The notes: generated by a model not told the origin, from the letters alone. 18,182 bases of DNA from Chryseobacterium sp. (GCA_003248755.1 QFQW01000076.1:1-18182); one strand, 5' to 3'. Shown: positions 1-6,672, counted from the first letter of the stretch. Program-made: numbers and translations.

Positions 1-455
1 ATGCTCACATTATTGATTAACGAAGGCAAAGCTTCTGGCAAAAGGACTTTCCGGATGATTTGAAGCGGTTTTGCGCCCATTGCTCTCGCTGCTTCTATCA
101 AACCTGAAGGTATTTCCAACAGGCTGTTTTCTACCAATCTCGCAATGAATGGAGCGGAACCTACACTCAACGGAACCAATGCTGCTGCAACGCCAATCGA
201 TGTTCCTACAATGGTTCTGGTGAAAGGTATCATCCACACAATGAGAATGATAAAAGGAATCGAGCGGAAAATATTGACTATAATTGATACGATTTGGTGT
301 GATATCTTATTTTCCAATAATTGACCTTTTCTTGTGAGGAAAAGAAAAATTCCCGTCGGTAATCCTAAAACAAATCCGAAAAATCCTGAAACCAAGGTCA
401 TTACAATCGTCTCAATTGTCCCTTGAAATAACAAATTGATAATACTATCCGACAT
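1..455 (-). CDS. metI: Methionine ABC transporter permease MetI (N-terminal 151 codons, cut by window edge)
   Basis: Inner-membrane permease subunit of the MetNIQ importer, which takes up D/L-methionine. Reading leftward from the ATG at 455-453 gives 151 codons without a stop, and the frame then leaves the window, so the C-terminal part (the family is usually about 215-220 residues) and the stop are not visible. The visible part has hydrophobic segments at roughly residues 5-38 and 50-78. It also holds the EAA loop, seen as EAARAMGAKPLQIIRKVLLP, which docks the permease onto the ATPase. The start codon lies 11 bases inside the end of metN, so the two genes are probably translationally coupled. 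Identity follows from the EAA loop, the membrane pattern and the position after metN. A substrate-binding metQ would be expected beyond the left edge. Confidence 0.9.
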   Translation of the reverse strand, partial: MSDSIINLLFQGTIETIVMTLVSGFFGFVLGLPTGIFLFLTRKGQLLENKISHQIVSIIVNIFRSIPFIILIVWMIPFTRTIVGTSIGVAAALVPLSVGSAPFIARLVENSLLEIPSGLIEAARAMGAKPLQIIRKVLLPEALPSLINNVS

Positions 456-1473
456 AACCTAAAATTTCTGTGTTTGTATATTCATTTTCCAAATAAGCCA
501 AAGCTTCGGCGATATTTTTCCCCTGTAATTCCAGAATCAAAACACCAAAATTCAAGTGACCAACATATTCCAGTTGTGCGCTGATAATCTTAGCTTTAAC
601 ATTAAATTTCTCGTATACATTAATGATAACAGAACTTTGTGCTTCGTTTCCGGTAATAAGAATTTTCACTAAAGGATTATTGTCTTCACTATCGATATTG
701 CTGATAGAATTCTGATAAATCGAAGGCAATTCTACATTCAAAGAAGCTTGTATAAAACCTTTCGTGATTTCTTTTTCCGGATGAATGAAAATCTGTTCCA
801 CCTTTCCTTGTTCTACTAACTGTCCATTGTCAATCACAGCAACTTTATCACAAATACTTTTAATCACTTCCATCTCGTGCGTTATGAGAAGAATCGTAAG
901 ATTTAGTTTTTGATTAATAGATTTCAGAAGTTGCAGGATAGATTTGGTGGTTGCCGGGTCAAGGGCACTTGTCGCTTCGTCACACAACAAGACTTTTGGG
1001 TCGTTTGCCAAAGCTCTCGCAATCGCAACTCTCTGTTTTTGTCCGCCGGAAAGATTCGCCGGATAATCTTTTGCTTTTTCTTTCAGTCCAACCAATTCCA
1101 AAAGCGAATCAACTTTTTCTTTGATTTCCGACTTCGATTTTCCCTCTAATTCCAAAGGAAAAGCAACATTATCAAAAACATTTCTTGAGGATAACAAATT
1201 GAAATGCTGGAAAATCATCGCAATTTTTCTTCGTTCCAGAGTCAGTTGAGAATCGGAAAGTTTTGTCAGTTCCACTTGGTCAACAATCACTTTTCCTTCA
1301 TTTGGTTTTTCCAGAAGATTCACACATCTGATGAGCGTACTTTTCCCGGCACCGGAAGTTCCAATCACACCGAAAATTTCCCCCTTTTCAACAGTCAGGG
1401 AAACATCCGACAAGGCTTGGATAACCTTATTTTTAGTAGTAAAACGTTTGGAAACGTTTATAAGTTTAATCAT
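445..1473 (-). CDS. metN: Methionine import ATP-binding protein MetN
   Basis: ATPase subunit of the MetNIQ methionine importer, on the cytoplasmic face of the inner membrane. The 342 residues match the usual MetN length. Walker A is GTSGAGKST (38-46), the Q-loop glutamine is near 89, the signature is LSGGQ (141-145), Walker B is VLLCDE (161-166) and the switch histidine is in ITHE (about 199). After the ATPase domain, residues about 265-340 look like the NIL (ACT-like) domain of MetN, which in studied homologues binds methionine and inhibits transport; this separates MetN from amino-acid importers lacking it. The ATG at 1473 gives the canonical start MIKLINVSKRF. The gene overlaps metI by 11 bases. 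Expression is probably controlled by the upstream leader and terminator at 1498-1616. Confidence 0.96.
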   Translation of the reverse strand: MIKLINVSKRFTTKNKVIQALSDVSLTVEKGEIFGVIGTSGAGKSTLIRCVNLLEKPNEGKVIVDQVELTKLSDSQLTLERRKIAMIFQHFNLLSSRNVFDNVAFPLELEGKSKSEIKEKVDSLLELVGLKEKAKDYPANLSGGQKQRVAIARALANDPKVLLCDEATSALDPATTKSILQLLKSINQKLNLTILLITHEMEVIKSICDKVAVIDNGQLVEQGKVEQIFIHPEKEITKGFIQASLNVELPSIYQNSISNIDSEDNNPLVKILITGNEAQSSVIINVYEKFNVKAKIISAQLEYVGHLNFGVLILELQGKNIAEALAYLENEYTNTEILGYVG

Positions 1474-1497
1474 TTTTATTCATTAGTTAAAAAATAA

Positions 1498-1529
1498 AAA
1501 ACCTTTCACATAGAAGTATGAAAGGTTTT
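1498..1529 (-). terminator. Intrinsic terminator in the metN leader (candidate attenuator)
   Basis: On the minus strand AAAACCTTTCA is followed by a short loop region and TGAAAGGTTTT, a perfect 11-bp stem, and then a T-rich run (TTTTATTTTTT). It ends only about 25 bases before the metN start and lies downstream of the predicted metN promoter. It must therefore be read through for metN to be expressed. No gene lies between promoter and terminator other than the 19-codon ORF. This arrangement suggests transcription attenuation. Confidence 0.75.
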
Positions 1530-1539
1530 CAAAATAAAC

Positions 1540-1616
1540 ACACTATTATTACTTCTTCATATATATTCGAAAAGTTAAATCGTAGCAACAAAACATTTTT
1601 CCTGACATAATAGTGT
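1540..1616 (-). promoter_or_regulatory. Structured metN leader: 10-bp stem enclosing a short ORF
   Basis: On the minus strand ACACTATTAT (1616-1607) pairs perfectly with ATAATAGTGT (1549-1540). The stem closes over about 57 bases that hold almost exactly one short open frame. The first two bases of its ATG and the last base of its stop lie in the stem. The intrinsic terminator begins about 10 bases after the stem. I could not match this to SAM-I or SAM-II consensus cores by eye. It could be an uncharacterised aptamer or a translation-sensing attenuator. Control of metNI is inferred from position. Confidence 0.5.
1549..1608 (-). CDS. Putative 19-residue leader peptide upstream of metN
   Basis: A 19-codon frame (MSGKMFCCYDLTFRIYMKK, then TAA) lies entirely within the hairpin of the metN leader. 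It contains three methionines (1, 5, 17) and adjacent cysteines (7, 8), which is suggestive upstream of a sulfur amino-acid importer. It is too short for a stable enzyme. If translated, a ribosome in this frame would unzip the enclosing stem and could change whether the downstream terminator forms. No recognisable ribosome binding site is visible, which is usual in this phylum. Whether it is translated is unknown; it could be a chance frame inside an RNA structure. Confidence 0.4.
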   Translation of the reverse strand: MSGKMFCCYDLTFRIYMKK

Positions 1617-1634
1617 TTTAAAAAAAAGCCTTTG

Positions 1635-1665
1635 CAAAACTAAAAATTCAATTCATACCAAACAA
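1635..1665 (-). promoter_or_regulatory. Predicted promoter of the metN leader
   Basis: Minus-strand TAGTTTTG (1642-1635) matches the Bacteroidota -7 consensus TAnnTTTG exactly. A TTG at 1665-1663 lies 20 bases upstream, within the 17-23 base spacing described for flavobacterial promoters. Transcription would start at about 1625-1631, just ahead of the structured leader. Confidence 0.5.
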
Positions 1666-1682
1666 GTATAATTTAAATTAAA

Positions 1683-1694
1683 TGACAAATGTCA
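1683..1694. promoter_or_regulatory. TGACA-AA-TGTCA dyad upstream of the metN promoter
   Basis: A 5+5 bp dyad with a two-base centre lies about 18 bases upstream of the -33 element of the predicted metN promoter, where an activator or repressor could bind. No regulator is identified, and a short dyad in AT-rich DNA may be chance. Confidence 0.2.
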
Positions 1695-1710
1695 GTTTTT
1701 TGTAATAATC

Positions 1711-1900
1711 GTTTGGGCGACTTAATCCGCCTGTAGTTTATCTTGAGCTTGTCGAAGGGCTCCCAAACCTAACGAAGTGGTTCGACGAAGTCAATCTTTT
1801 CATTCCACTACATTGCGTAAAAAGGATTTCCGCTCAAATCGAGGAACGAGATTCATCGATTCAAATGGAAAAATATAAAAGATGATGAGATAAGTCGGGC
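1711..1900. repeat. Gene-free mosaic of repeat-like remnants
   Basis: No credible gene was found between the metN leader and 2106. The stretch starts with GTTTGGG (1711-1717), answered by CCCAAAC (1762-1768). It then has TTGAGCTTGTCGAAGGGC (1743-1760), which resembles a dispersed repeat I associate with flavobacterial intergenic regions, and a partly complementary GTGGTTCGACGAAGTCAA nearby. Higher local GC and the lack of open frames suggest decayed repeat copies. Assignment to a repeat family is from memory. Confidence 0.35.
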
Positions 1901-1945
1901 CGCGAAAATTCGACTTCAAATTTTAGCATAACATTTACCGTGAAG

Positions 1946-2016
1946 TTTGTCATTCCGTAGGAATCTAAATATAACATTCACGGTTTCCGTTGTTGAGATT
2001 CCTACGGAATGACAAA
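1946..2016. repeat. Perfect 21-bp inverted repeat with nested hairpin
   Basis: The arm at 1946-1966 (core GTCATTCCGTAGGAATCT) is perfectly complementary to 1996-2016, with 29 bases between. The spacer holds a second small hairpin, ACGG-TTT-CCGT. There is no T-run after either arm, so it is not a standard terminator. It looks like a dispersed palindromic (REP/MITE-like) unit, and a transcript through it would form a very stable structure about 90 bases upstream of the next gene. Confidence 0.65.
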
Positions 2017-2105
2017 AGTGTGTTTATGGACTGCAAAACAGTTTTAAAAACCAACTTCTAAAATCTCATATCTTTTCTTACATTTACTAAAAATTAATTT
2101 TCCGA

Positions 2106-3506
2106 ATGGTTCTAAGCAGGATTTGGTCCGCCTTCATTATTATAGCAATTGCGGTTGCATCAATCAAGTATTTCAGTTCAGAGAATTACAGTCAGATTTT
2201 CAACGATATGGTTGTTGGAAAAGGGGGGGACACGATTCAGATTTCTCAGAAACCATTGGCTCGGATTTCTCCAGAGATCCAGAAATCTTTACTAACCAAT
2301 CCGGATTTTGAAGACAGTCACATCCATTACAAAATGGATTCTCTTCAAAATGTGAAAACCTACCGAGTTGCAGAAACGGACGGTGTTATCGGAACCAGCG
2401 AAACAGCGGTCAACATCTGTCTCAAACTGATTGGAATTATGGCTTTGTTTATGGGTTTTATGAGCATTGCTGAGAAAGCAGGCGGGATTAATTTCCTAAG
2501 CCGATTGATTCAGCCATTCTTCTCAAAGTTATTTCCTGAGATTCCAAAAAACCACCCTTCATTTGGGCATATGATGCTGAATTTCAGCGCAAACCTTCTC
2601 GGTCTAGACAACGCCGCAACACCTTTCGGACTCAAAGCAATGGAAAGTCTCCAGACTTTGAATCCGGATAAAGATAAAGCCAGCAATGCACAAATTATGT
2701 TTCTCTGTCTGCACGCCAGCGGATTGACATTGATTCCGGTTTCCATCATTGCGATTCGTTCATCCATGGGTTCGCAAACACCGACCGATATTTTCCTGCC
2801 TTGTATGATTGCAACTTTTTGTGCAACAATGGCTGCGATGATAATTGTTTCTATCAGACAAAAAATCAATCTTTTCCAACCGATTGTTTTAGCTTATGTT
2901 GGCGGGATTTCTGCAATTATTGCTTTGCTTGTAATTTACCTTGTTCAACTGAATAAAGAAGAATTAGATTCCTTCAGCAAAGTGATGAGCAATGGAATTA
3001 TTCTGTTGATTTTCTTTGCAATTGTACTTGGAGCGGTTTATAAAAAAATCAACATTTTCGATGCATTTATCGATGGGGCAAAAGAAGGTTTTACGGTTTG
3101 TGTGAAGATTATCCCTTATTTGGTAGGAATGTTAATTGCGATTTCGTTACTAAGGACAAGTGGCGTTTTTGATGTGATTATAGATGGAATGAAATGGGTT
3201 GCCAGTGCTTCCCACCTGGATACAAGATTCGTGGACGGATTACCGACAGCACTGATAAAGCCATTGTCAGGTTCCGGAGCCCGCGGAATGATGGTTGATA
3301 CAATGAAAACATTTGGAGCTGATAGTTTTGCGGGGAAATTATCGGCAATTCTGCAAGGAAGCTCTGATACTACTTTCTATGTAATTGCAGTTTATTTTGG
3401 TTCTGTTGGAATTAAAAATACAAGATATACAGTTGGCTCAATGCTTTTGGCAGATTTGGTTGGCGTGGTTACTGCTATTGTTTTGGCGTATTTGTTTTTT
3501 GGATAA
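2106..3506 (+). CDS. Fused SpmA/SpmB-type nucleoside recognition (Gate) domain membrane protein
   Basis: A 466-residue polytopic membrane protein. The first half (about 100-245) resembles SpmA, with the family motif NLLGLDNAATPFGLKAME at 163-180. The second half (about 320-465) resembles SpmB, with ALIKPLSGSGARGMM (382-396) and GSSDTTFYVIAVYFGSVGIK (418-437). In Bacillus these are two proteins needed for spore core dehydration; in Bacteroidota, which do not sporulate, they commonly occur fused, and the role is unknown, probably transport. Hydrophobic segments lie near 5-20, 104-121, 197-217, 230-250, 258-280, 297-312, 333-350 and 445-464. The ATG at 2106 leads directly into a membrane helix, so I keep it. 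It heads a cluster with three small genes; no strong promoter match is visible just upstream. Confidence 0.88.
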   Translation: MVLSRIWSAFIIIAIAVASIKYFSSENYSQIFNDMVVGKGGDTIQISQKPLARISPEIQKSLLTNPDFEDSHIHYKMDSLQNVKTYRVAETDGVIGTSETAVNICLKLIGIMALFMGFMSIAEKAGGINFLSRLIQPFFSKLFPEIPKNHPSFGHMMLNFSANLLGLDNAATPFGLKAMESLQTLNPDKDKASNAQIMFLCLHASGLTLIPVSIIAIRSSMGSQTPTDIFLPCMIATFCATMAAMIIVSIRQKINLFQPIVLAYVGGISAIIALLVIYLVQLNKEELDSFSKVMSNGIILLIFFAIVLGAVYKKINIFDAFIDGAKEGFTVCVKIIPYLVGMLIAISLLRTSGVFDVIIDGMKWVASASHLDTRFVDGLPTALIKPLSGSGARGMMVDTMKTFGADSFAGKLSAILQGSSDTTFYVIAVYFGSVGIKNTRYTVGSMLLADLVGVVTAIVLAYLFFG

Positions 3507-3509
3507 TTA

Positions 3510-3800
3510 ATGAAAAATCAAAAAAGAAATATCTTCGAAGAATCGACGGAAATCGTTGGCTGGATACAGGTTTTTCTTTCGCCATTCTTAATCGGTTTTG
3601 TTTTAGCAGTGATTATTTATTTCTCATTTGATTCAATTTTTACTACAATCATTTCAATAGTGATTGCCATTATAGGAACATTAATTGGAATTAAATTTGC
3701 CAACAAAATTTACAACTCAAAAGAAGGGACAATTCATTTTGTATCAAGGGTTTCTGCAAGCCCGGAACTTGATGAAGAAGAAAATAAAATTAAAAAATGA
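3510..3800 (+). CDS. Small two-helix membrane protein, function unknown
   Basis: Not recognised as a named family. The 96 residues contain a short charged N-terminus, two closely spaced hydrophobic segments (about 17-40 and 44-67) and a hydrophilic tail ending in DEEENKIKK. This predicts a hairpin-like inner-membrane protein with both ends on the same side. The ATG is three bases after the spmAB stop and the stop overlaps the next start by four bases (ATGA), so it is almost certainly translated as part of one transcript. An accessory role for the large membrane protein upstream is possible but only inferred from the tight spacing. Confidence 0.75.
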   Translation: MKNQKRNIFEESTEIVGWIQVFLSPFLIGFVLAVIIYFSFDSIFTTIISIVIAIIGTLIGIKFANKIYNSKEGTIHFVSRVSASPELDEEENKIKK

Positions 3801-4189
3801 TTCAAGATAAAGATTTTACACTTAGATTAATAAGACAATTAACTCAGGCATTAGAAAAATTATTGCTTGGAAAACCGGAAGAAAGTCTGATGCAGAAAGA
3901 ATTGGATTTCGATTCTTTGATGAAAGATATTTTTAAAATCAATTTCGATGATATTGCTTCAAAGTCCAAAGAAGAGATTATCGAAATTGTACAACAAAGA
4001 GAATCCAAAGACCACGCAGATTATTACGAGATGCTTGGGAATCTTTTTATGTTCCATTACAGAACGGAAGGAAAACTTGATTTTGCAGACAAAGCCAAAA
4101 CTTTCTACGAATTATATCTTCAAACCAGCGGGATTTTCGCATTGCCAATTATTAATAGAATCAACGAGTTGAAAATTGTCTTAAATTAA
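3797..4189 (+). CDS. Small soluble helical protein, function unknown
   Basis: A 130-residue protein with no signal peptide or membrane segment. It looks almost fully alpha-helical: an amphipathic start (RLIRQLTQALEKLLLG, 10-25), an acidic middle section, and a C-terminal part (about 75-125) with tetratricopeptide-like helix spacing (DYYEMLGNLFMFHYRTEGKL, then AKTFYELYLQ). I do not assign a family; a resemblance to some DUF-type helical proteins is possible but unchecked. Its ATG overlaps the previous stop (ATGA) and trmL begins eight bases after its stop, so it sits in the middle of a co-transcribed block. A cytoplasmic adaptor or regulatory role is conceivable, but nothing here demonstrates it. 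Confidence 0.75.
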   Translation: MIQDKDFTLRLIRQLTQALEKLLLGKPEESLMQKELDFDSLMKDIFKINFDDIASKSKEEIIEIVQQRESKDHADYYEMLGNLFMFHYRTEGKLDFADKAKTFYELYLQTSGIFALPIINRINELKIVLN

Positions 4190-4197
4190 GTTTCAAA

Positions 4198-4653
4198 ATG
4201 TTAAATGTCGTTTTAGTAGAACCGGAAATTCCTAACAATACAGGAAATATTGGTCGATTATGTGTAGGAACAGAAAGTAGATTGCACTTGATTCATCCGT
4301 TCGGATTTGTCATAAATGATGCTAATTTGAAACGGTCAGGACTTGATTATTGGATTCATCTGGATGTCACCGAATATCAAAATGTCGAAGAATGGATGAC
4401 ACAAATTCCGGACAAATCCAGAGTTTTCTTAATGAGCTCACACGCAACCAATTCAATTTATGAAAATGAATTCCAAGATGGAGATTGGCTCGTTTTTGGA
4501 AAGGAAAGTCGTGGATTGAGTCAAGAGGTTTTGGATTTATTTGAAAATCACCTGACAATTCCAATGTCAAAGTTAATTCGAAGCTTCAATATTGCCAATT
4601 CTGTCGCATTTGTTGTTGGTGAAGCCAAAAGGCAGATTGCTTTGAAGAATTGA
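4198..4653 (+). CDS. trmL: tRNA (cytidine/uridine(34)-2'-O)-methyltransferase TrmL
   Basis: A SPOUT-class enzyme that uses S-adenosylmethionine to methylate the 2'-OH of the wobble nucleotide of certain leucine tRNAs in the cytoplasm. The length (151 residues) is typical. Family motifs are present in order: EPEIPNNTGNIGRLC (8-22), LHLIHPFGF (29-37), KRSGLDYW (45-52), GKESRGL (101-107), and the knot region IPM...IRSFNIANSVAFVVGEAKRQ (121-146) that binds the cofactor. The start at 4198 gives the canonical beta strand MLNVVLVEPEIP. It follows the 130-residue gene by eight bases and is probably the last gene of the spmAB cluster, because a new -7 promoter box appears in the next gap. Confidence 0.95.
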   Translation: MLNVVLVEPEIPNNTGNIGRLCVGTESRLHLIHPFGFVINDANLKRSGLDYWIHLDVTEYQNVEEWMTQIPDKSRVFLMSSHATNSIYENEFQDGDWLVFGKESRGLSQEVLDLFENHLTIPMSKLIRSFNIANSVAFVVGEAKRQIALKN

Positions 4654-4724
4654 CATCAGTGTTAAAATAAATTAATTTTGACCACTTTAGTAGGATTAAA
4701 ATAAAAAAATAATTCTTTTATTTG

Positions 4725-4732
4725 TATTTTTG
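4725..4732 (+). promoter_or_regulatory. Predicted -7 box for the alpha/beta hydrolase gene
   Basis: TATTTTTG is an exact match to TAnnTTTG and lies 20 bases before the ATG at 4753. No good TTTG or TTG is seen 17-23 bases upstream, so only half of the promoter is supported. Confidence 0.35.
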
Positions 4733-4752
4733 CGCGTTATCGGGAGAGCATT

Positions 4753-5514
4753 ATGATTTTTAAGACTAAAAAAGACACGAAATATAGTTATGTAGAAGCG
4801 GGTGAAGGTCATCCAATGGTGCTTTTGCATGGGCTAATGGGTGGATTGAGCAACTTCGATAAGATGATTAATTACTTCTCGGATAAAGGTTATCAAGTCT
4901 TTGTTCCACAGTTGCCTATTTATGATTTACCAATTCTGAATACCAATCTTGCTTCGATTTCCAAATTCGTTGCAAAGTTTATTACGGATGTTATCGGGAA
5001 ACCGGTAACGATTGTTGGTAATTCTATGGGAGGACATATCGGATTGATTCTTACAACGTCTCGTCCGGAATTGGTAAGAAATCTTGTTCTGACTGGGAGT
5101 TCCGGTTTGTATGAGAGAACTTTCGGAGATAGTTTTCCAAGGAAAAGCGATAAAGATTATATCAAGAAAAAAACTCAAGATGTTTTTTATGACCCGATTG
5201 TCGCTACAGATGAATTGGTGGATGAAGTTTTTGCGGTTGTAAATGACAGGATGAAAGGTATAAAAACCGTAATGCTGGCAAGAAGCGCCATCAAACACAA
5301 TATGCTAAATGACCTTCCTAAAATAACTTGTCCAACGTGCATCATTTGGGGAAAACAGGATAACGTTACACCACCGGAAGTTGCGGAAGATATGCATAAA
5401 TTCATCCCTAATTCCGAATTACATTGGATTGACAAATGTGGTCACGCTGCAATGATGGAAAAGCCGGATGAGTTTAACGAAATTCTTTATGGATGGCTTA
5501 AAAGAGTGATGTAA
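4753..5514 (+). CDS. Alpha/beta-fold hydrolase
   Basis: A 253-residue cytoplasmic hydrolase with the complete catalytic set of the fold. The oxyanion-hole strand is VLLHGLMGG (23-31), the nucleophile elbow is GNSMGG with Ser91, the acid is probably Asp203 in IIWGKQDNVTP, and the base is His231 in CGHAAMMEKPDEF. There is no signal peptide. The substrate cannot be read from the sequence; such proteins include esterases and C-C bond hydrolases. It stands between trmL and engB on the same strand, with a -7 promoter box upstream and a possible weak terminator and new promoter before engB, so it may be its own transcription unit. Confidence 0.88.
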   Translation: MIFKTKKDTKYSYVEAGEGHPMVLLHGLMGGLSNFDKMINYFSDKGYQVFVPQLPIYDLPILNTNLASISKFVAKFITDVIGKPVTIVGNSMGGHIGLILTTSRPELVRNLVLTGSSGLYERTFGDSFPRKSDKDYIKKKTQDVFYDPIVATDELVDEVFAVVNDRMKGIKTVMLARSAIKHNMLNDLPKITCPTCIIWGKQDNVTPPEVAEDMHKFIPNSELHWIDKCGHAAMMEKPDEFNEILYGWLKRVM

Positions 5515-5537
5515 CTCTGTTCAAAATAAAAATATTC

Positions 5538-5592
5538 AGAACCATTAGGAAATTGAGTTTTAACTAAAATAAATTTGATTCTTAATGGTTTT
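5538..5592 (+). terminator. Weak hairpin between hydrolase gene and engB
   Basis: AACCATTA (5540-5547) is complementary to TAATGGTT (5583-5590), with a 35-base loop and a following TTTAAATT. The long loop and modest stem make this at best a weak terminator. It also overlaps the predicted engB promoter. Confidence 0.25.
5570..5577 (+). promoter_or_regulatory. Predicted -7 box for engB
   Basis: TAAATTTG matches TAnnTTTG exactly and lies 29 bases before the engB ATG. The nearest TTG (5553-5555) is only 14 bases upstream, shorter than the usual 17-23, so the promoter call is moderate. Confidence 0.38.
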
Positions 5593-5606
5593 TAAATTAT
5601 AAAAAT

Positions 5607-6230
5607 ATGGTAATCAAAACCGCAGAATTTGTAAAAAGCAGTCAGAAATGGCAAGATTGCCCTGCACCGACTTTGCCGGAATATGCTTTCATCGGACGCT
5701 CGAACGTTGGCAAATCTTCTCTCATCAACGCGATGATGAATCATAAAGATCTGGCCAAGACGTCACAGACTCCAGGGAAAACACAGTTGATTAATCATTT
5801 TTTGGTTAATGAAACTTGGTATCTGACAGATTTGCCGGGTTATGGTTATGCAAAAGTTTCTAAAAGCCTTAGAAAAGATTTTGAAAAATTGATTACCAAT
5901 TATATTCTGAATAGGCAAAACCTTGTCAACTTATTTGTATTGGTAGATGTTCGACATACGCCCCAAAAAATAGATTTGGAATTTATACAGTGGTGTGGAG
6001 AAAGCAACATCCCTTTTTCTATCGTCTTTACCAAAGCCGATAAACTAAAAGCAGGCGGAGCCGATAGAAATGTAGAAGCTTACAAATCCGAATTGCTGAA
6101 AACTTGGGAAGATCTCCCAAACATCTATGTAACGTCTGCGGAAAAGAAAACAGGAACGGATGACATTCTGAAATTCATCTCAGAAACCAATCAGTTTTTG
6201 ATTAAAAATAAAATTAGATTCGATGATTAA
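5607..6230 (+). CDS. engB: Ribosome biogenesis GTP-binding protein EngB (YsxC/YihA)
   Basis: A cytoplasmic TRAFAC GTPase needed for assembly of the large ribosomal subunit. The 207 residues fit the family. G motifs are all present: G1 GRSNVGKSS (30-38), the G2 threonine in TSQTPGKTQ (about 53-60), G3 DLPGYG (75-80), G4 TKAD (142-145) and G5 TSA (176-178). The region between G1 and G3, including PGKTQLINHF, is characteristic of EngB rather than Era or Der. The start gives a typical short N-terminal strand before G1. A -7 box lies 29 bases upstream. The stop overlaps the next gene by eight bases, indicating co-expression with the acetyltransferase. Confidence 0.96.
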   Translation: MVIKTAEFVKSSQKWQDCPAPTLPEYAFIGRSNVGKSSLINAMMNHKDLAKTSQTPGKTQLINHFLVNETWYLTDLPGYGYAKVSKSLRKDFEKLITNYILNRQNLVNLFVLVDVRHTPQKIDLEFIQWCGESNIPFSIVFTKADKLKAGGADRNVEAYKSELLKTWEDLPNIYVTSAEKKTGTDDILKFISETNQFLIKNKIRFDD

Positions 6231-6672
6231 TGTAGATTGGAAGATCAAAACATTTTCTGAACTTAATACAACTGAGTTATACGAAATAATAAAGGCCAGA
6301 GTCAATGTTTTTGTTGTAGAACAGGATTGCCCTTATCCGGATTTGGACGATTATGACCAAAAAGCCATTCATCTTTGGGCAGAGAATAATGGCGAAGTTT
6401 TAGCTTATTGCAGAATTTTTGATAAAGGCATCAAATATACGGAGACTTCTATCGGCAGAGTTATAACAACGGAGAAAGCAAGAGGAACCGGTCTTGGAAA
6501 ACAATTGATACAATATGCAGTTGAAGTTATCGAAAATCGATTGGGAACTTCGGAGATCAGAATTTCTGCGCAGGATTATTTATTGAAGTTTTATTCCAAT
6601 TTTGGTTTTATCGATACAGGGAAAAAATATCTTGAAGACAATATTCCCCATACCGAGATGAATAGAATTTAA
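6223..6672 (+). CDS. ElaA-type GNAT family N-acetyltransferase
   Basis: A 149-residue protein of the GNAT fold. The N-terminal part carries the ElaA hallmark RVNVFVVEQDCPYPDLDDYD (26-45) followed by KAIHLW. The acetyl-CoA pyrophosphate loop is RGTGLGK (87-93), and the C-terminal FYSNFGFIDTGKKYLEDNIP (123-142) with HTEM completes the family pattern. It would acetylate an unknown amine with acetyl-CoA in the cytoplasm; the substrate of ElaA is not established. The start codon lies eight bases inside the end of engB, so it is probably translationally coupled. The gene ends seven bases from the stop of the convergent lipoprotein gene. Confidence 0.9.
   Translation: MINVDWKIKTFSELNTTELYEIIKARVNVFVVEQDCPYPDLDDYDQKAIHLWAENNGEVLAYCRIFDKGIKYTETSIGRVITTEKARGTGLGKQLIQYAVEVIENRLGTSEIRISAQDYLLKFYSNFGFIDTGKKYLEDNIPHTEMNRI

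Noticed and set aside
1474..1665. Known SAM-I or SAM-II riboswitch upstream of metN
   Set aside because: The conserved cores I know for these classes are not recognisable in the minus-strand leader; a covariance search would decide.
1711..2016. CRISPR array or complete insertion sequence
   Set aside because: There are no regularly spaced direct repeats and no transposase frame; only inverted and degenerate repeats are present.
2510..2869. 119-codon minus-strand frame inside the spmAB gene
   Set aside because: Antisense shadow; the plus-strand frame carries family motifs throughout.
4927..5298. 123-codon minus-strand frame inside the alpha/beta hydrolase gene
   Set aside because: Antisense to a well-supported gene with intact catalytic residues; its translation has no recognisable domain.
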